Below are positions 1-12,510 of a stretch of DNA of 64,000 nucleotides, one piece after another. A program made the translations under genes and the position numbers. The notes below the pieces were generated by a model. It saw only the letters and a list, made by a program, of their open reading frames with translations, had not been told where the DNA came from and made no database searches. Source of the DNA: Rhodocollybia butyracea (Eukaryota > Basidiomycota > Agaricomycetes > Agaricales > Omphalotaceae); the NCBI GenBank assembly GCA_015501585.1, contig JADNRY010000009.1:682001-746000 (forward strand). The letters are read 5' to 3'. The first letter of the stretch is position 1, and each line of letters begins with the position of its first letter.

Positions 1-2200
1 CTTTGGACTATAGTGCCCTGCCAGAATGTAACGATGATCTGACACAAAGTACACACCCACGTACTTGTAAGAGAGGACTAGCTCAATTGCTTTCCCATCG
101 ACCCAGAAGGTGGGCAGCGTCCTAGGCGCCGGCCCAAACAGCATCCACTTTGTTTTCTTGATACTAATCTCCATGGAGTTACGACCGCACCAGTAGAAGA
201 AAGAGTCTAGCTTAGCTTGGAGGCCCTCTGCCGTCGTGGACCATATTGCCACATCATCCGCTTGTTCCACATGAGAGACCGGCTTCGCATTCAGATAGAT
301 GTCGTCGACGTGTACTGGGATGTTCAGGTCGGAGAAGTAGACATTCCAGAGCATCGGCGACAGGGTGTCGCCTGTGAGGACTCCTATGAGACTCCGAAAG
401 GCTGCAGAGACCTGGCCACCATGGCGAACCACATAGGTCATCCGGGCATACAGAAGCCGAAGCCAGTCAAACAGCGGGCCTGACATACCATGCCGGAAGA
501 GTTTTGTCCACAGAGTCGGTATGTCAGTTGAGGGAAAGGCATTCCTGAGATCCACAAAGGCAACATATAGGGACTTCCCTTGCGCCCGAGCCTCCTCAAT
601 GGCACTGCGAAGAATGAAGGAGTTGTTATGCGTCCTATAGCCCTCCCGGAACCCATTTTGTGTGTCGGGGAGGATATCCGCATGTTCTGCCCAAGCCATG
701 ACCCGAAGATCAATGATAAGAGTAAGCATCTTAAGCAGGCATGACTCCAGCCCAATGATGCGGTATTTGTCTGGCTCCTCAGCGTTCAGCCCCACTTTGA
801 GAATACCGACGAGGACAGTGGTGAACCACTGCTGAGGCGCATCGAGATCGAAGATGCAGCGATTGAACAGAGCCGCCAACACTCCATTTGGGATGCGCTC
901 AATCAGGCGATAGGATATGGAGTCAATACCCCGCGCGCTCTTTGAGCTACGATTGCGGATTTTCCTCTTGCATTCTGCCACATCCTCCTCAGTAACCCTC
1001 CTGGAGAAGAACTTTCCACCTGTCCGATCCGTTGTCGACCGGGGAATGGCACTCGACAGTGTCGCACACAGTTGACGCACCCCCTTGTCAAAATATGAGG
1101 GAGGATTTGGGAGGGGGTTAAGACGACCATTAAAGACCACCGCCAGTTGGTTGGCATCGACCTGAGGGGGCCGCTCCTTAGCATCAGTCCATTCCCTCAC
1201 ACAAGTCCAGTACTCCATGGATGTCTTGCACGAGACCAGCCTCGCCAAATTCGCACGCCGCTGCTCCCGTTCTCGGGCCCGCCCCCTGTGTGAGCTCTCA
1301 CTAGGATCATCGTCTTCCCTATCTGTGTCCAAGGGAGTCGCCCTGTCCTTCGGGAGCTGTGGGACAATCTCCGGTACCTTGGTCACCACCTTCCTTACAT
1401 CCGGAAGTGTTGTGAGCCCATCACTTTGAGCTTGAAGAGGTAGCGGAGGTGGGAGCAACCACGGAGGTGAGGCAAGCGACCTAGCTGCCACGCCAGCCAT
1501 TCGGAGTGACTCCCGATGCCGAGGATTGTCCTTCCTCTGGACCAGGCGGAACTCCACAGGGGCAATGCGCGAACGCAGATGTGAGACAACGACCTTGAGG
1601 ACATCACTGTGAGCACAGTCCCAGGCATGCGCAGCATTATCCGCTGCCAATAACAAAGCGATCGAATGAGATACTGCGAAGAGGAGTAAACCACCAGGCG
1701 GCGTCCCGGCGTTGCTGCAGCATCCTGCAGTGCCACCAACATAGCGGCAAGAATAGCCCTACTCACAGATGGGCAGGGAACTGTACCCAGCCGGGCAGCC
1801 GAATTCCTCTCACTGCCCTCACCCCAGCACACTGCGAAACCTACACTGGAAGACCCCGTCCTGGGAGACTGGGAAGATGCCGCCAGATAGACACTGATAA
1901 CCCCTGCATCCGCACTTACTGGTCCGTATAGAGAGTTGATGGCATCTGCCGTGGACTGCTCAGCGCGCAAGGCCACCTGCACCAGGTGGTCCAGTTTCGT
2001 CATTGGGCGTTGGAGAGCCATATGTGACGAGGGCTCGTCGGCATCACTGCGTGGCGCAGACACCAAGTCTGGGTAACAGGGGATGGTCAGTTCCAACGCC
2101 GCATGGTCAGACAGAGGAGATCTCAATTTTGGGGTTCAGAGTGGTTCAGACATATTCAATGTCCACCGTTTGCTAGTGGACCCGCCCAGCGCCCAGATGA
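1..2200 (-). mobile_element. LINE-type non-LTR retrotransposon, truncated by window edge and decayed at its 5' part
   Basis: Read on the minus strand, one open frame runs from about 1650 to position 1 and continues out of the window. It encodes a reverse transcriptase: QNGFREGYRTHNNSF, then the first catalytic Asp in YVAFVDLRNAFPS, then the ADD box in VEQADDVAIWS. Upstream (higher coordinates) lies an RNase H-like stretch, about 1440-1960, and before that the end of an APE-type endonuclease, ending in PLSDHAAL (the SDH motif) near 2095-2125. A frame change near 1640-1650 separates the two halves of the RNase H-like stretch. The endonuclease remnant above 2126 has stops and shifts, so the element is probably dead at this end. 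Reverse transcription is the known role of the family. The order endonuclease, RNase H-like, RT is seen directly and is unusual, because RNase H normally follows RT. No 3' end or target duplication is visible. Confidence 0.88.
1440..1960 (-). pseudogene. RNase H-like domain located before the LINE reverse transcriptase, apparently without catalytic carboxylates
   Basis: The minus-strand translation has the RNase H outline: a first strand (GVISVYLAASS), a helix (SRAILAAMLVALQDA), then VVYSSSQYLIRSLCYW. After one frame change near 1645 it continues DVLKVVVSHLRSRIAPVEFRLVQRKDN. By eye, the three positions that hold Asp (first strand), Glu (helix) and Asp (TDS) in active RNase H are Ala, Ile and Ser here. 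This alignment is by inspection only. If right, the domain is a fold relic or a non-catalytic binding module. Confidence 0.5.
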
Positions 2201-2625
2201 AACAGGATCGAAGAGTACAAGGAGGATGACTAGGCTTCTCCTGATAGATTATGATGTCTTATCATGATGAAGATTAAGTTGCGCTGAGAATGTTATCAAG
2301 TAGAAAGCCAAATAGTGAGCGTGATGATCGTTGAGAGAAAATAGCACATAGCGTGCATTCAAAACAGGCCCGGTACCGGACTCCTGGAACTGCCTTCAAC
2401 TTTACTCACTTTTACTTTTGCAATCCTGTTCTTTGTGATCTGGCCGAGTCGTTCAAGTTCGCGGTATCTGCCGAAGGAGGACACAGTCCAAGAGAAGACT
2501 TAATAACACCTGGCCTATGAATTACAACATTCGTCGCTTGATTCGTGCGACAGGAGAGATTTTTCTATTGTTCTACTCTACGACGCCGCAATTCGGTCTT
2601 GGATTGGCGAGCCATCCAAAAGTTA
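2200..2625. other. Intergenic, nothing recognised
   Basis: This stretch lies between the LINE remnant and the stop codon of the acyltransferase gene. Only short frames are present and none resembles a known protein. It may hold further decayed LINE 5' sequence. Confidence 0.4.
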
Positions 2626-4140
2626 TTAAAGAACTAGGGGTTGCCCTTCCCTTATCCCCTTCAATGCTTTCTCGATGGAAGCCATCCTTGTTGGACGAAT
2701 GCCACTAAATCCATCAAGTACATATCCTCCTCTTAACTTGTTCAGTGCAAATGTATGGTCAGGGTATACAGGCAACAAATACTCCCAGAAACCCAATAAT
2801 TCCTCGCCCAAATTGAATTGCTCTATGCCAGCAACGACTTGGTTCAAAAACATCCATCCATCGTTTTTCTTTAAAGGTGCTGGCGTCATAACATTTAGAC
2901 CTCCACCGTTCAAAGGAGCTGCAACCCACTTCTCATAGTTTTGGACAAAGGAAATGTTACGAAGGTTTTCAACGGCTTCTCGGTGAACTAGTGCAAGGTC
3001 ATAGAGCGACATGGCGGAGATTTCACGCACGGTGAAGGCTGGGAAGGCGAAGCAGAGAAAACAGTTGTTGGGGTATTCCGCGAGCGTGTCATTACCACTG
3101 GATGTTGCGAGGAGCTTTCGGAGGGAGACGGGGCCGCTACCGGTGAAAGTGCGAGTTGAGGTTGGCCCTTCGTCAAGGTATGCAGCCTGGTTTGATAAAA
3201 TGAGTATACTATATCAGTTGAATGTTGTTTGATGTGCTCACTTTCAAAAAGAACGCAACTAGAATGTCACCTGTTGATACCCATCCCCGGCCTTCCTGTG
3301 TTGACTGCTTCTTGACACCCTCTACGATTCGTTCTACGACTTTGGGTCCCAGGTATACGACACCTGGCTTCACTTGATGCCACCATTTTTGTCTCATCAT
3401 AGTCATCATCAACGACAAGATGACCAAAAAATCCAATGGGTCCAAAATCACGTTTCATATTATCGAGACCTGGAGAAGGTTCGGAACTGATAGAGTTGGA
3501 CTCTCTTAGCCTCTTTAATTCTTCTGTTAAGATATTCTTCGACTCGTATTTGCCAGAGTCGACGACTAACGGTAATTTGGGTGGGATCCAAGGAAGGTTG
3601 TTCAGGCAGCAGTTGAACGCCTTGACCACCATTCCCATACCAGTCCCGTCAAACACTCCGTGTGGAAATGTGATTCCTAGACACGCGCAGTTCTGCGTCT
3701 CTGTAATGTGGACAGATATAATAGGTGAATTTTTTCGAAGCGTACTCGCTCAAAGAATTGAGCGTGGAAGGATGGCGAAAATAATGCACAGGAGGTTTTT
3801 CAAGGATTTTTGCCTCTGTATCAGAGTCGGGGTCGATTGGTGTTATAGAGAGAGTTGTAGAAGGTAGTTTGCTCGTGGTGAACCTGATCAATGTGTAGTC
3901 TTTGGGTAAAGATTTGGCGATTGGGATACGGAGCTGGTATGTTTTGGAATGAGGGTTTAATTCGACGCGGGAAGCGAGCAGGCGCCATTCCGATGCTGCA
4001 CGATGGATGGCAGCTTCAATTGCGTCGGTTTTTATAGAGTGAACGGTGTAGCCGTAGGTGGCGCTGAGAAAACTAGCTGCGTGGTCGAGGGTACTGAGTG
4101 GAAGAATGATGAAGTTCTGGTTTTTGCTGGACATTGCCAT
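2626..4140 (-). CDS. BAHD-type (transferase family) acyltransferase with two single-base frame breaks
   Basis: BAHD-type enzymes move acyl groups from acyl-CoA to hydroxyls or amines of small molecules. The start is ATG 4138-4140 and the N-terminal region is clear (SSKNQNFIILPLSTLDHAAS). The catalytic HxxxD box is HGVFDG, at about 3645-3665, in the stretch ITETQNCACLGITFPHGVFDG. Further on come a WW-containing helix (MMRQKWWHQVKPGVVYLGPK), the conserved WVSTGDILVAFFLK and a GT...AG intron (about 3186-3242). The last exon runs from AAYLDEGPTS to GQPLVL and the stop at 2626. The reading needs a frame change at about 3731 (A6 run) and another at about 3431 (T6 run). In both, removing one base of the run restores the family pattern, and no intron of the right phase keeps the conserved residues. 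It is either a recent pseudogene or carries two assembly errors. Divergent to the Bud4-like gene. Confidence 0.75.
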
Positions 4141-4353
4141 GAAATATGAGACGACGGAAAATGTTTAGTTGTATCTTTTATAGCTCTTTATACTGCTGCA
4201 TCCTTCCGTTCTTCCATTCTTCCTTCCTTCCGCCTATCCTAGTCTTATCAGCCGCCATCAGCCGGCTTATCTTATCTACACTCTCGCCCACATGACATGT
4301 CGACGCGCCGGTCATGTGCCGTTCCCACGACTGATTGTTGAACCTCTACTACG

Positions 4354-7300
4354 ATGAGTGGGCACGGGCAGCGACGCCTAGTATCACACTCTCCGGATCC
4401 CATTAAAACGTCTATCCTGCGCGAGTCAAATATGGGCTGGACCTCGCCCCCCCTGGAAAGCAATGCCGCAGCAGAAACCTCACCACTACGAATCTCGAAA
4501 CCCAAACCAGCACCAACTTCGCCTACACCAGCTGATCTAGCTCGAAGGTCATCTTCAAGTTATCGACATATGCGAAACAACAACCTTGTTTCAAAATCCC
4601 CGTTTAAATCACAGATTCCAAAGGCTGCAGCACCAGTCTTACCCTTTCCTACTCGTCGAGTCTCTGGTGAAAAACGACCTCGACCACCATCCATGCATGA
4701 CGAAGCGGAAACGGAAAATGCTCGTCCGTTTGCGCTAAAGAGAGATAGAAAACAGTCGAAAACTTTCCAAGGTCTTGTAGAAAAGGAACCTGTTACGAAA
4801 AGTCCTTTTCGTCAACAGGCAGCGTCGATTTCTACTCGTACTGGTTCTCCGGTCCGCCCAGCACTCGTCACAAAGCGAATGCATGGGCCTAGACTCAGCG
4901 GTGTCAAACGCGAGCGGCGTAAAACGAAAACAGTAACGTTTTATGAGAATTGTGAAGTATTGGAGTTTAATCGGGATGAGGATACCAGTGTAGAAATGGA
5001 TGTAGAGGAAGCGGAGGAGGAGGAGGAAGATGAATACGGGGAAGAGGAAGAAGAGGAAGACTTTAGAACTAGTACTCCTCCGCCTTCGACTCATCTCCCC
5101 GCTGACCTCGAAACTGAAGATGGTGTTCCGCTTGGTCGGTCTCATCATGCAGAACGGGCACGTGCTTCAAAACAGGCATTTTCTGTTCATGCTACAGCCA
5201 CGTCGCCCCCTCCTGCAACCCCTCCTCGCAGTCAAGGTGAATTCGATAAAGATGTCGGGATGCTTCCAGACTCGCCTTCACCTGTTAAACCAAGTCGCAA
5301 GCCTACCTCGGTTTCTGACGCCTTCGCCCTGCCCAATCTGAAAGACGAGCCCCTCCCCGATGTTTTTGCTCGCGACGATTCCATACTCTCGGTGGCTACG
5401 ACTGCCAGCGAACACGAGCACTCAGAAGTAGATGTTGATATTAGTGCCTTGGAACGTGAACTTGGGAATGAGGTATGCGTGTTATATCATCTTGAATACG
5501 TTCAGGTTTCTAACCTTTGTTCTCTAGCGCCTGATAAATACTTCGATGGAAGCTTTGCCTTCTCTACCCCGATCTCATTCTAGTAGCCCAGCTCGTTCTC
5601 CTCTCCCCCCTGTCCCGTCTGGCCCAAGGGCCTCCGCTTCATCCCCTTCCATGCGTTCAGGTTCACCTTATGGGTTACAGGACAAGTCGCCGCGACAAAC
5701 CCCTCAGTCGCAATCACCGTTGTCTCCTCGTACCAGTCCCAGTCCTTTTGCAAGCCCCACTCATAGACGTACACATATCTTGCGCCCGCGGAATATGGGG
5801 AGTCCCAGAGGCAGTCCAAGTGGAAATGGAACTGGGAGTCCGAGAGGAAGTCCAAGAGGAAGTCCAAGTATGTATGGACAGCTTGGGCTTCGGGCGAGTG
5901 TTGACAGACAGAGGATTGTGGATCTTAGTGTTGATCACAACGCCGACGTCGCTCTCGAAACTGACGAACTTCGGAGTGCTCAAGGCGATCAATCCTTTGA
6001 GTGTGAGCGCGAGGGGGAGAGGGAGCGTGAAATGGACGCTCCCTCAGCTCACCCTACAACTACGAGGATGTCTATATCCATGTCCACTATCTCCGAAAAC
6101 GAAACCGAAACCGAAAACTCTGCAGAGCTCGCTACGATCGAAACCGCTTCCAAAGCCGAACAGCGGAAGGTCGTTTCTGTAGGTGTTGTGCAGCAGTGTG
6201 AGGCTGTAGAGACGGAGGTGAGTCTCGATGTCGAGGTGGAGGAGGATGGGGAGGATGAGGAGGGGGGTATACGGGAAGAAGAGGAGCAGGGGTGTGATGT
6301 ACGGGACGATGAGCAAGAGTCTGTTCCTATCGAGTTACGTGACCAAGCTACCGAATTAGACTTGGGCGACCAAAGCTTCAGTGGAGACGAGGTCGATTCT
6401 GACGCTTCTGTTTCCGCCTCTGACGGCGGGCAAGTCGATGAAGAAGAATTCGGCTTACTTAAAGCACCAACTTCTGCTGCTACTGGTACCCGAAAACTTA
6501 AATTCGATTTTGGAAGCAAATTTGGGCTGGGGAAATTGGGTTTAGGCTTTGGAGAGGATGAGGATGACCTTTCGATGGATGTTGATCAGGTCGACGCTGC
6601 TCCACCTCATGATAAACTTTCTTATGATGCTCATACTCGTAACGCCGGTGCTTCTACGTCGACACCCATCCAGAACATGCGGATGGATATGCGGAGTGCG
6701 CTGGATAGACTTATGGATGATGTTGCCAGTGTTGGAGGCGGGAGTGGAGGGGTTGTTGAAGCGGATCATGATACGTCGATGGCTTCTACTGAAGACGAGG
6801 ACGACGATACTGGGATGTTGAACAACAAGCATGCTACTGGTATGCATATGCAGCGCGCTGCAACCGATTCCGTTGTCAACTCCCATTCTTATGCCGGTGC
6901 TAGTCGACTGCAAAGCACCCGCAACGCAAGCGGTTCTTCCTCCTCAACCGTCACTACTATGGCTCCTCCGGTCCCACCAAAAGAACCAAAGGATAACATT
7001 CGGTCTCGGGAGGCGTTGATACTTGAGAGGAGGAGGATGTTGAGGAGAATGGAGGAGGGGGAGTTTGAAGATGATACCGATGAGCCACAGGCGTCTGGGA
7101 TTGGTCTTGGGGCTCCACCTTCATCTCATCTTGGCGTTGGTCGTCCTAGTAGGAGACGAAGTATGAGTACTGGAGACGCGGAGAATCTAGGTGCTGAAAG
7201 GAGAAGGGCGTTCGGAGGAGTTGGGATGGGAGAAGGGGATGACGCGTTGAGCGATAGTATTGAGAAGGAGTTGAGGAAGAAGAATGGGGATGGGATGAGA

Positions 7301-9184
7301 AGGAAAAGAAAAAGGTATGTTAATCTTGCTCTTCGCTTGGATGCTGTTGCGGTACCCTTGAACCATTGCTGATGTGTTGCTTTTGTGCTTGTAGAGGAAA
7401 TATCTCGTGAGGGAACACCAAGCAACGATATACGCTACTTCCGAAGTGTCCCATATGGCTGGTCCTGGGGATGTCAACGCGGGGAAGGCATGGAGGACTG
7501 TGCGGCGGCCATCGGATATGGTGGGTGTTTCTCTGTCCTCTTTTGGGACTATTCGGATATGAATTAACTTGATTGCCTACAGAACGAATACGCTAAGCAG
7601 ATCCGAGAGTTTAGGGAACAAGAGAAGCCTGGGAAGGCGTATGGGAAGGTGTTTGTGAAGGGTGAGTTATCCGAAGGGAGAAGATGGAGTTTGAGAGATT
7701 GACCAACTTTTTGCAGTCCTCGGCGTCAAAGGCCTAGTAGTCCCGATGCCCAGCGAACAAACCGCCGTGTCATGCACGCTCAATAACGGGATTCATTTTG
7801 TCACTACACCTGAATTCCGCTTGGGCAAAGACTGCAGGATTGAACAAGAGTTTGAGCTGTAAGTATTCCGTGCGTTTAAAGACCAAATAACGCATAGTCA
7901 TTCATTTTCTCTTCTTCGTAGGATCGAACACAGCAAACTCGAATTCACGCTCACCCTCAAAGTCCGTCGAGATCCACATATCATCGCTCAATTCAAAGCC
8001 GTCGTCCCCCCTCCTCCCAGACCACCTCCCATGGTATCGTCCAACCCCGGCGGCTCCTCTTCCTCATCGTCATCGGGTGGCAACAAGAGCAGTGGAATGC
8101 GCAGTTTCTTCCACTCGTCTCCCAAGAAGAACAAGGATAAAGATAAAGAGAAACGTCACACACCTCCTGCACCACAACCTGCCCCAAATTTCAAATACCA
8201 ACCTCCCAACCCCCCTCGCCTAACTGAAAACCTCGCCCGATACCTCAAACCCGACGGCACCCTCTCCCGCGCTTTCATCTCCTTCAAAGACATTGCTAAT
8301 CGTTGCGATACACGTCTCTTCGAAACAACGTTTCCGTTGATTGGACAACGTGTGGAAGTGGGATCAAAGTTTTCGACGCTGCAGGTGGGGGAGCTGGTGT
8401 TGCAGGTGTTTAGGTTACCGCCGCTTCCGGGTCTTCCGACAGAGGAGTTACCGCAGAGTCTGGAGGAGTGTCATCGAGGGTTGAGACATGTTAATTGGCA
8501 CAAGATGACATACTTTGAGGGGACGTTGACGCAGAATGGGGGGGATTGTAGTGTGAGTTGCTTTCTTCCTTCACTTGTTTTCACTGGATTTCGCTGACTG
8601 GATTCACATAGTCCTGGCGCCGTCGCCAACTGCGCATCATTGGTTCCAGCCTCGTTGCATTCAACGATGTGACTAAACGAGTGACTGCCACGATCAGTCT
8701 TCGGAATGCAGTTAGTGTGGAAGATAACCAGGATCCGCATCGGACGGGGACGGGTATACGGAGTCCTGCTTCGGGGGTTTCGGGAGCATCTCGAGGTGGA
8801 GGGTATGATGATGAGTACGATGGATTGTTTGGAGTGGAGAGGTCTTTCCGGTTGGTGTTCCCGACAGAAGAAATTTTGTTTTTCGCAGATACAGATGAGG
8901 AAAAGGCAAAGTGGTGAGTGGGGCTAGGCTTTGTAATACTCTTTCGGTGGACAGATGCTGATTGTTATTTCTGGTGCTCTAGGCTGGAAGTCCTCCGTGC
9001 GCTAGTTGGGCATATCCCTCCGCATCCGCTGTGGGCAGAGTTGCTTTGGCAGAGGCAGGAGGAATTGAACAAGGCACGTAAGGGGCAAGGGCTATCGCAG
9101 TCGCAATCTCAGCCTCCGGTGGCTGCTCCTGCCATTTCGAGTTCGGCTCCGGCTCCTGGATCCAGTCGTCCTCGTCAAGCATAG
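4354..9184 (+). CDS. BUD4: Bud4/anillin-like septation protein with C-terminal PH domain
   Basis: Bud4/anillin-type proteins organise septins and the contractile ring at the division site. Eight exons join in frame to about 1461 residues: 4354-5472, 5528-7314, 7397-7520, 7583-7661, 7717-7858, 7922-8552, 8612-8913, 8983-9184. All introns are GT...AG, 55-82 nt. The N-terminal two thirds is disordered, with an acidic Glu run (about 5001-5060) and GSPRGSP repeats (about 5805-5870). The conserved part starts near KAWRTVRRPSDM. It has a C2-like anillin region (VFVKVLGVKGLVVP, then CTLNNGIHFVTTPEF and EFTLTLKVRRDP), then a PH domain from FEGTLTQNGG through WRRRQLRIIGSSLVAF to FFADTDEEKAKWLEVLRALV. 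The tail is short and Ser/Gln/Pro-rich. The assignment rests on the CTLNNGIH...TTPE pattern plus the PH domain at the end. The start is the first ATG of the long frame, just across the promoter from the acyltransferase. Confidence 0.85.
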
Positions 9185-10037
9185 TTATCAGCATGTGGTT
9201 GATTCGAAGGTTTTCGTTCTATTTTTCCTCTTGTACATCTTGTCGCATCCTTTTTTCCTTTTTTTTCCTTCCCGCTGTCACCATCTCATTCGCTTCCTCA
9301 TCGCTGTCGTCTGCCTGAACTCAACTCGTTCTCGTCTATATATCGCTGTTCTATCCTTTGCAGAAATTATTATGATCTTCAATTCCAACTGTTTTCCGCG
9401 CCCTTTCTAAAGCCAACGCATGCATTTCGCATCTTTTTTCTATGACTCCCATTGTATTACTTATGCTATTCACCATGACCGCTGTACATGTGTCTTTGGG
9501 CGGATGTTGCATGTCATTTAAGTATATAAATCTTCTTTCTTTCTATCCCTCTCGTTTCGTCTCCTCATCTCTTGCAAAATGTACAGTTTTAACGTACAGA
9601 CTGGGCATGGAACCTGTGTAACTTATGTGTATAAGATACGTAGTAGACCAGGTTGATAGTTTTCCTCTCAATTCCATCTATTTCTCTCATCACCAAATTC
9701 AACGCCAGAGAAATAATCGGCGCGGTCCCATTGACCGAGTTGCGCAGTTTTATTGATTTACATATAACGCGAGTGATTTCTACTTTTGTTTGCTGCGCGC
9801 GAAAAAGTATTTTGTTTTGGATGTCATCTGAAAGCAAGAGCGCTTGCTTTGACGTGGTAGCTTAATAGATCACTCGGCGCAGTGTCGCGCAGTAATCTTT
9901 TGTGAAGAATTCACATGGAGTCTTGCATGGAGTCGGAAAACCGCCGGCCTACTAAGACTAAGATGTGCCTGAACTAGGTCATAGGATAAAAATCCCATGG
10001 ATGAATAAGTTCCATTCCCGTTTCTTTCTCCACTACT
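9185..10037. other. Intergenic: 3' UTR of the Bud4-like gene and promoter of the next gene
   Basis: Pyrimidine-rich sequence follows the stop (about 9215-9300 and 9530-9570). No coding pattern is recognised on either strand. Confidence 0.5.
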
Positions 10038-11808
10038 ATGATCGTCACAGATGATGATACTCCAGCTTCACCTGCGAAAAGTAATGCTGCTATGAATCCT
10101 CAGTCTCCTTCGCTTGAAGCAGCGCCTCCACCAGCGTATGGAGCTGCAGGCCGAGTAATTCCACAAGAGCAGTATCAGCCATATGACGCAGCAGGAGGCT
10201 CACATCCAACAAGACCTTTGCTTCCTCCAAATCTAACAGACTTGGAAGCATCTAATGCTCCGAGGAGAAGACAGTCTGCTGGCCGGCGCTTCTGTGGAGC
10301 TTTTGCGATAGCGCTTCTCGTTTATGTGCTCGCAGTCATCCTCTTCGGTACATTTTCGGTTAATATACATGGGGACCGGACGAGAAAGCAGTGGGTGAGT
10401 GGTCATTGTTAGTTGTTCGATATTTTTTCGTGTTTGACTTAAATCAAGTAGCACGACAACTATCCAATACCGAAAGATCTTGCCGCTACTTCATGTACAA
10501 AAGTTTCCGAAATGAAGAAAACCGGTTATGCAGATAGGACTAACAACTACAGTTTCGGCACTGTCACAACTTCTCTCTCTCTTCCTCTATCCTCCGAAAC
10601 CCTCTTCTTCCTCTCCCGTGGCGCGCTTTCAAATGGCGTCATACGCATAGCTCCTTCTGCACGGCTAGAAGACACAGAAGTTGCTAGAGTTGACGTTAAT
10701 GTCAGATATGAACACTTTGAAAACACGACCGACCCCAGCGTATTGGATAGTGCCAGCGTTTGCCTTGTTCAAAAGAAAGGCATAAAGAAAAATGTCGGTG
10801 TGGGCATGTTTTCTCCTCAACGATGGTCCGCGCCATGGCCGTATCCCTCACCACGATTTACCTTTGATGTGACACTGGTACTTCCTGAGTCCCGGGGACC
10901 ATCCCTCCTTCACTTAAACACGCTCGAGACCGATCTACCTCATTTCGACCATATGTTTGTCCATTCGTTAGATGAGTTTGTTATGTTTGATAAAGTGGTG
11001 TTAAAAGGTGGAAATGGAAAAATTGAAGTGGAAGTAAGTCGCACTCGATATCATCAAGAAGATTCGATTTAAGGATATCTTTTCAGTCTCTGACAACGGA
11101 TGACGCTACGATACAGACTTCCAATGGTGAAATCAATATCAAGGTATGTAGGTCTCTTCCTCTATCAATAAACTATACACACCTTCACCCCTCTAGTCGC
11201 TAAAATCACATTCAACTTCCATCTACACTACAAATGAGCTAATCAAAGGCCATTTTACAACGGCTAACTCTCTCCAAATCAAAGGCATAAATGCCAAAAT
11301 CATCGCCGAAGTCGATGTCGTTTCTCAAGGGGAAGGCGGCGGAAAAGTCACTGTGGAAACATCGAACAACGCCATCGAGGCAAATATTCGTATCCATGAC
11401 CCGTCTTCTCTTTCTTATTCTCGTCCGTCTCCTTCTGCTGCATCATATACCATCCTTGCTACGACGCAGAATGCACCCATCAACCTCGTTGTAGCAGAAC
11501 TTCCACTGGACTCGATGCTTAACCTTGCGTCATCGTCGATCAATGGGCCAGTGATAGTGTCTCTTCCAGCTACGTACGAGGGACTTTATACCGTGTCCAC
11601 CACGAATGCTATGAGCAAAGTGCAAGTAGCTCCCATGGAGGACCCGGCTGGGCTAGGGCGAAGAAGAATGTTAGGTTCGAATTCACCAATGGACCAAGGT
11701 AAAAAGGCACCGAAGATAAGCGATCAGATCTATTGGGATAAGAAGAACAGGGAGAAAGGAAAGGTTGTGGTGAAGAGCACGAATGCAGATGTACAGTTAC
11801 ACCTATGA
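10038..11808 (+). CDS. Single-pass membrane protein with beta-rich extracellular domain (agaricomycete type)
   Basis: Four exons join in frame to about 535 residues: 10038-10394, 10452-11033, 11087-11143, 11197-11808. The N-terminus is a Pro/Ala-rich cytosolic tail (PPPAYGAAGRVIPQ). One hydrophobic helix follows at about residues 92-112 (GAFAIALLVYVLAVILFG). After it comes a long region made of short alternating strands, rich in N, T and S (TTDDATIQTSNGEINIKSL, SIYTTNELIKGHF). This repeat-like beta pattern resembles the DUF4097/adhesin-like solenoids common in basidiomycete proteins of this shape. The topology suggests a type II protein with the solenoid outside or in the lumen, ending in a basic tail. 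The function is unknown, and no catalytic motif is visible. Confidence 0.8.
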
Positions 11809-12510
11809 GGGCCGGAGTGAACATTCAAACTATATTTTATGATTTATATGTGTACTTGTAATTGTAATTTTCTGTACTATAGAAACATTGAATCTGTCGT
11901 CGGCGTTTGGATGATATTTGTCGTTGATATCAGCCGCTTTGACTGTGTCTTTCCTCTCGGTTAGCTGGTATTGTCTTCAAACACGCCGAGTACTGCTCTT
12001 CATACTAAAGCCAGCTTACACTAAGTAGTGCGACCAACATCATTGATCATCCCAATAAGCTCCGAAATGCACGTATGTATCTAATTCTCATAACGGCTTC
12101 TGTTACACTTCCGTCCCTTTACGTCGAGATCGCAGGACCTTTCCGCGAAAGCCTGATGAACGACGAAACACTCTTTGTAAGTAGGATAGCCAAGTTCGAC
12201 AACAGTCAAGTTTATTTTTATGATACAGTTTTCTAGAGTTGAATATCATTCCGCATAGACCTTACGTCGATATTGAAGTTATCGCTCCATCACGATTCCC
12301 GAGTAGGCACGAGTCATCTACGAATTAAAGGGATTAAAGATTAGCTGATTGGAAAAAGCCACGAATGAATCTCGACTGGTCTCTGAACGCCGCATTTCTG
12401 GATTTCAGTCAGGTTAAAGTGGAATAACAAACGTGGTGATTCAATCACCTCATATACTACAGAGTGAACATCCCGTTTGACGAATAGACTGCGTGTCTTC
12501 TGCAGTTTAT
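11809..12510. other. Intergenic between convergent genes
   Basis: AT-rich sequence follows the membrane-protein stop. There are a few GT...AG-like pairs around 12070-12180 but no frame I can recognise. It probably holds both 3' UTRs. Confidence 0.4.

Noticed and set aside
5800..5880. Possible minisatellite or CRISPR-like repeat (GGAAGTCCAAGAG units)
   Set aside because: It is the coding repeat for GSPRGSP in the Bud4-like protein. Units are short, unspaced and in frame.
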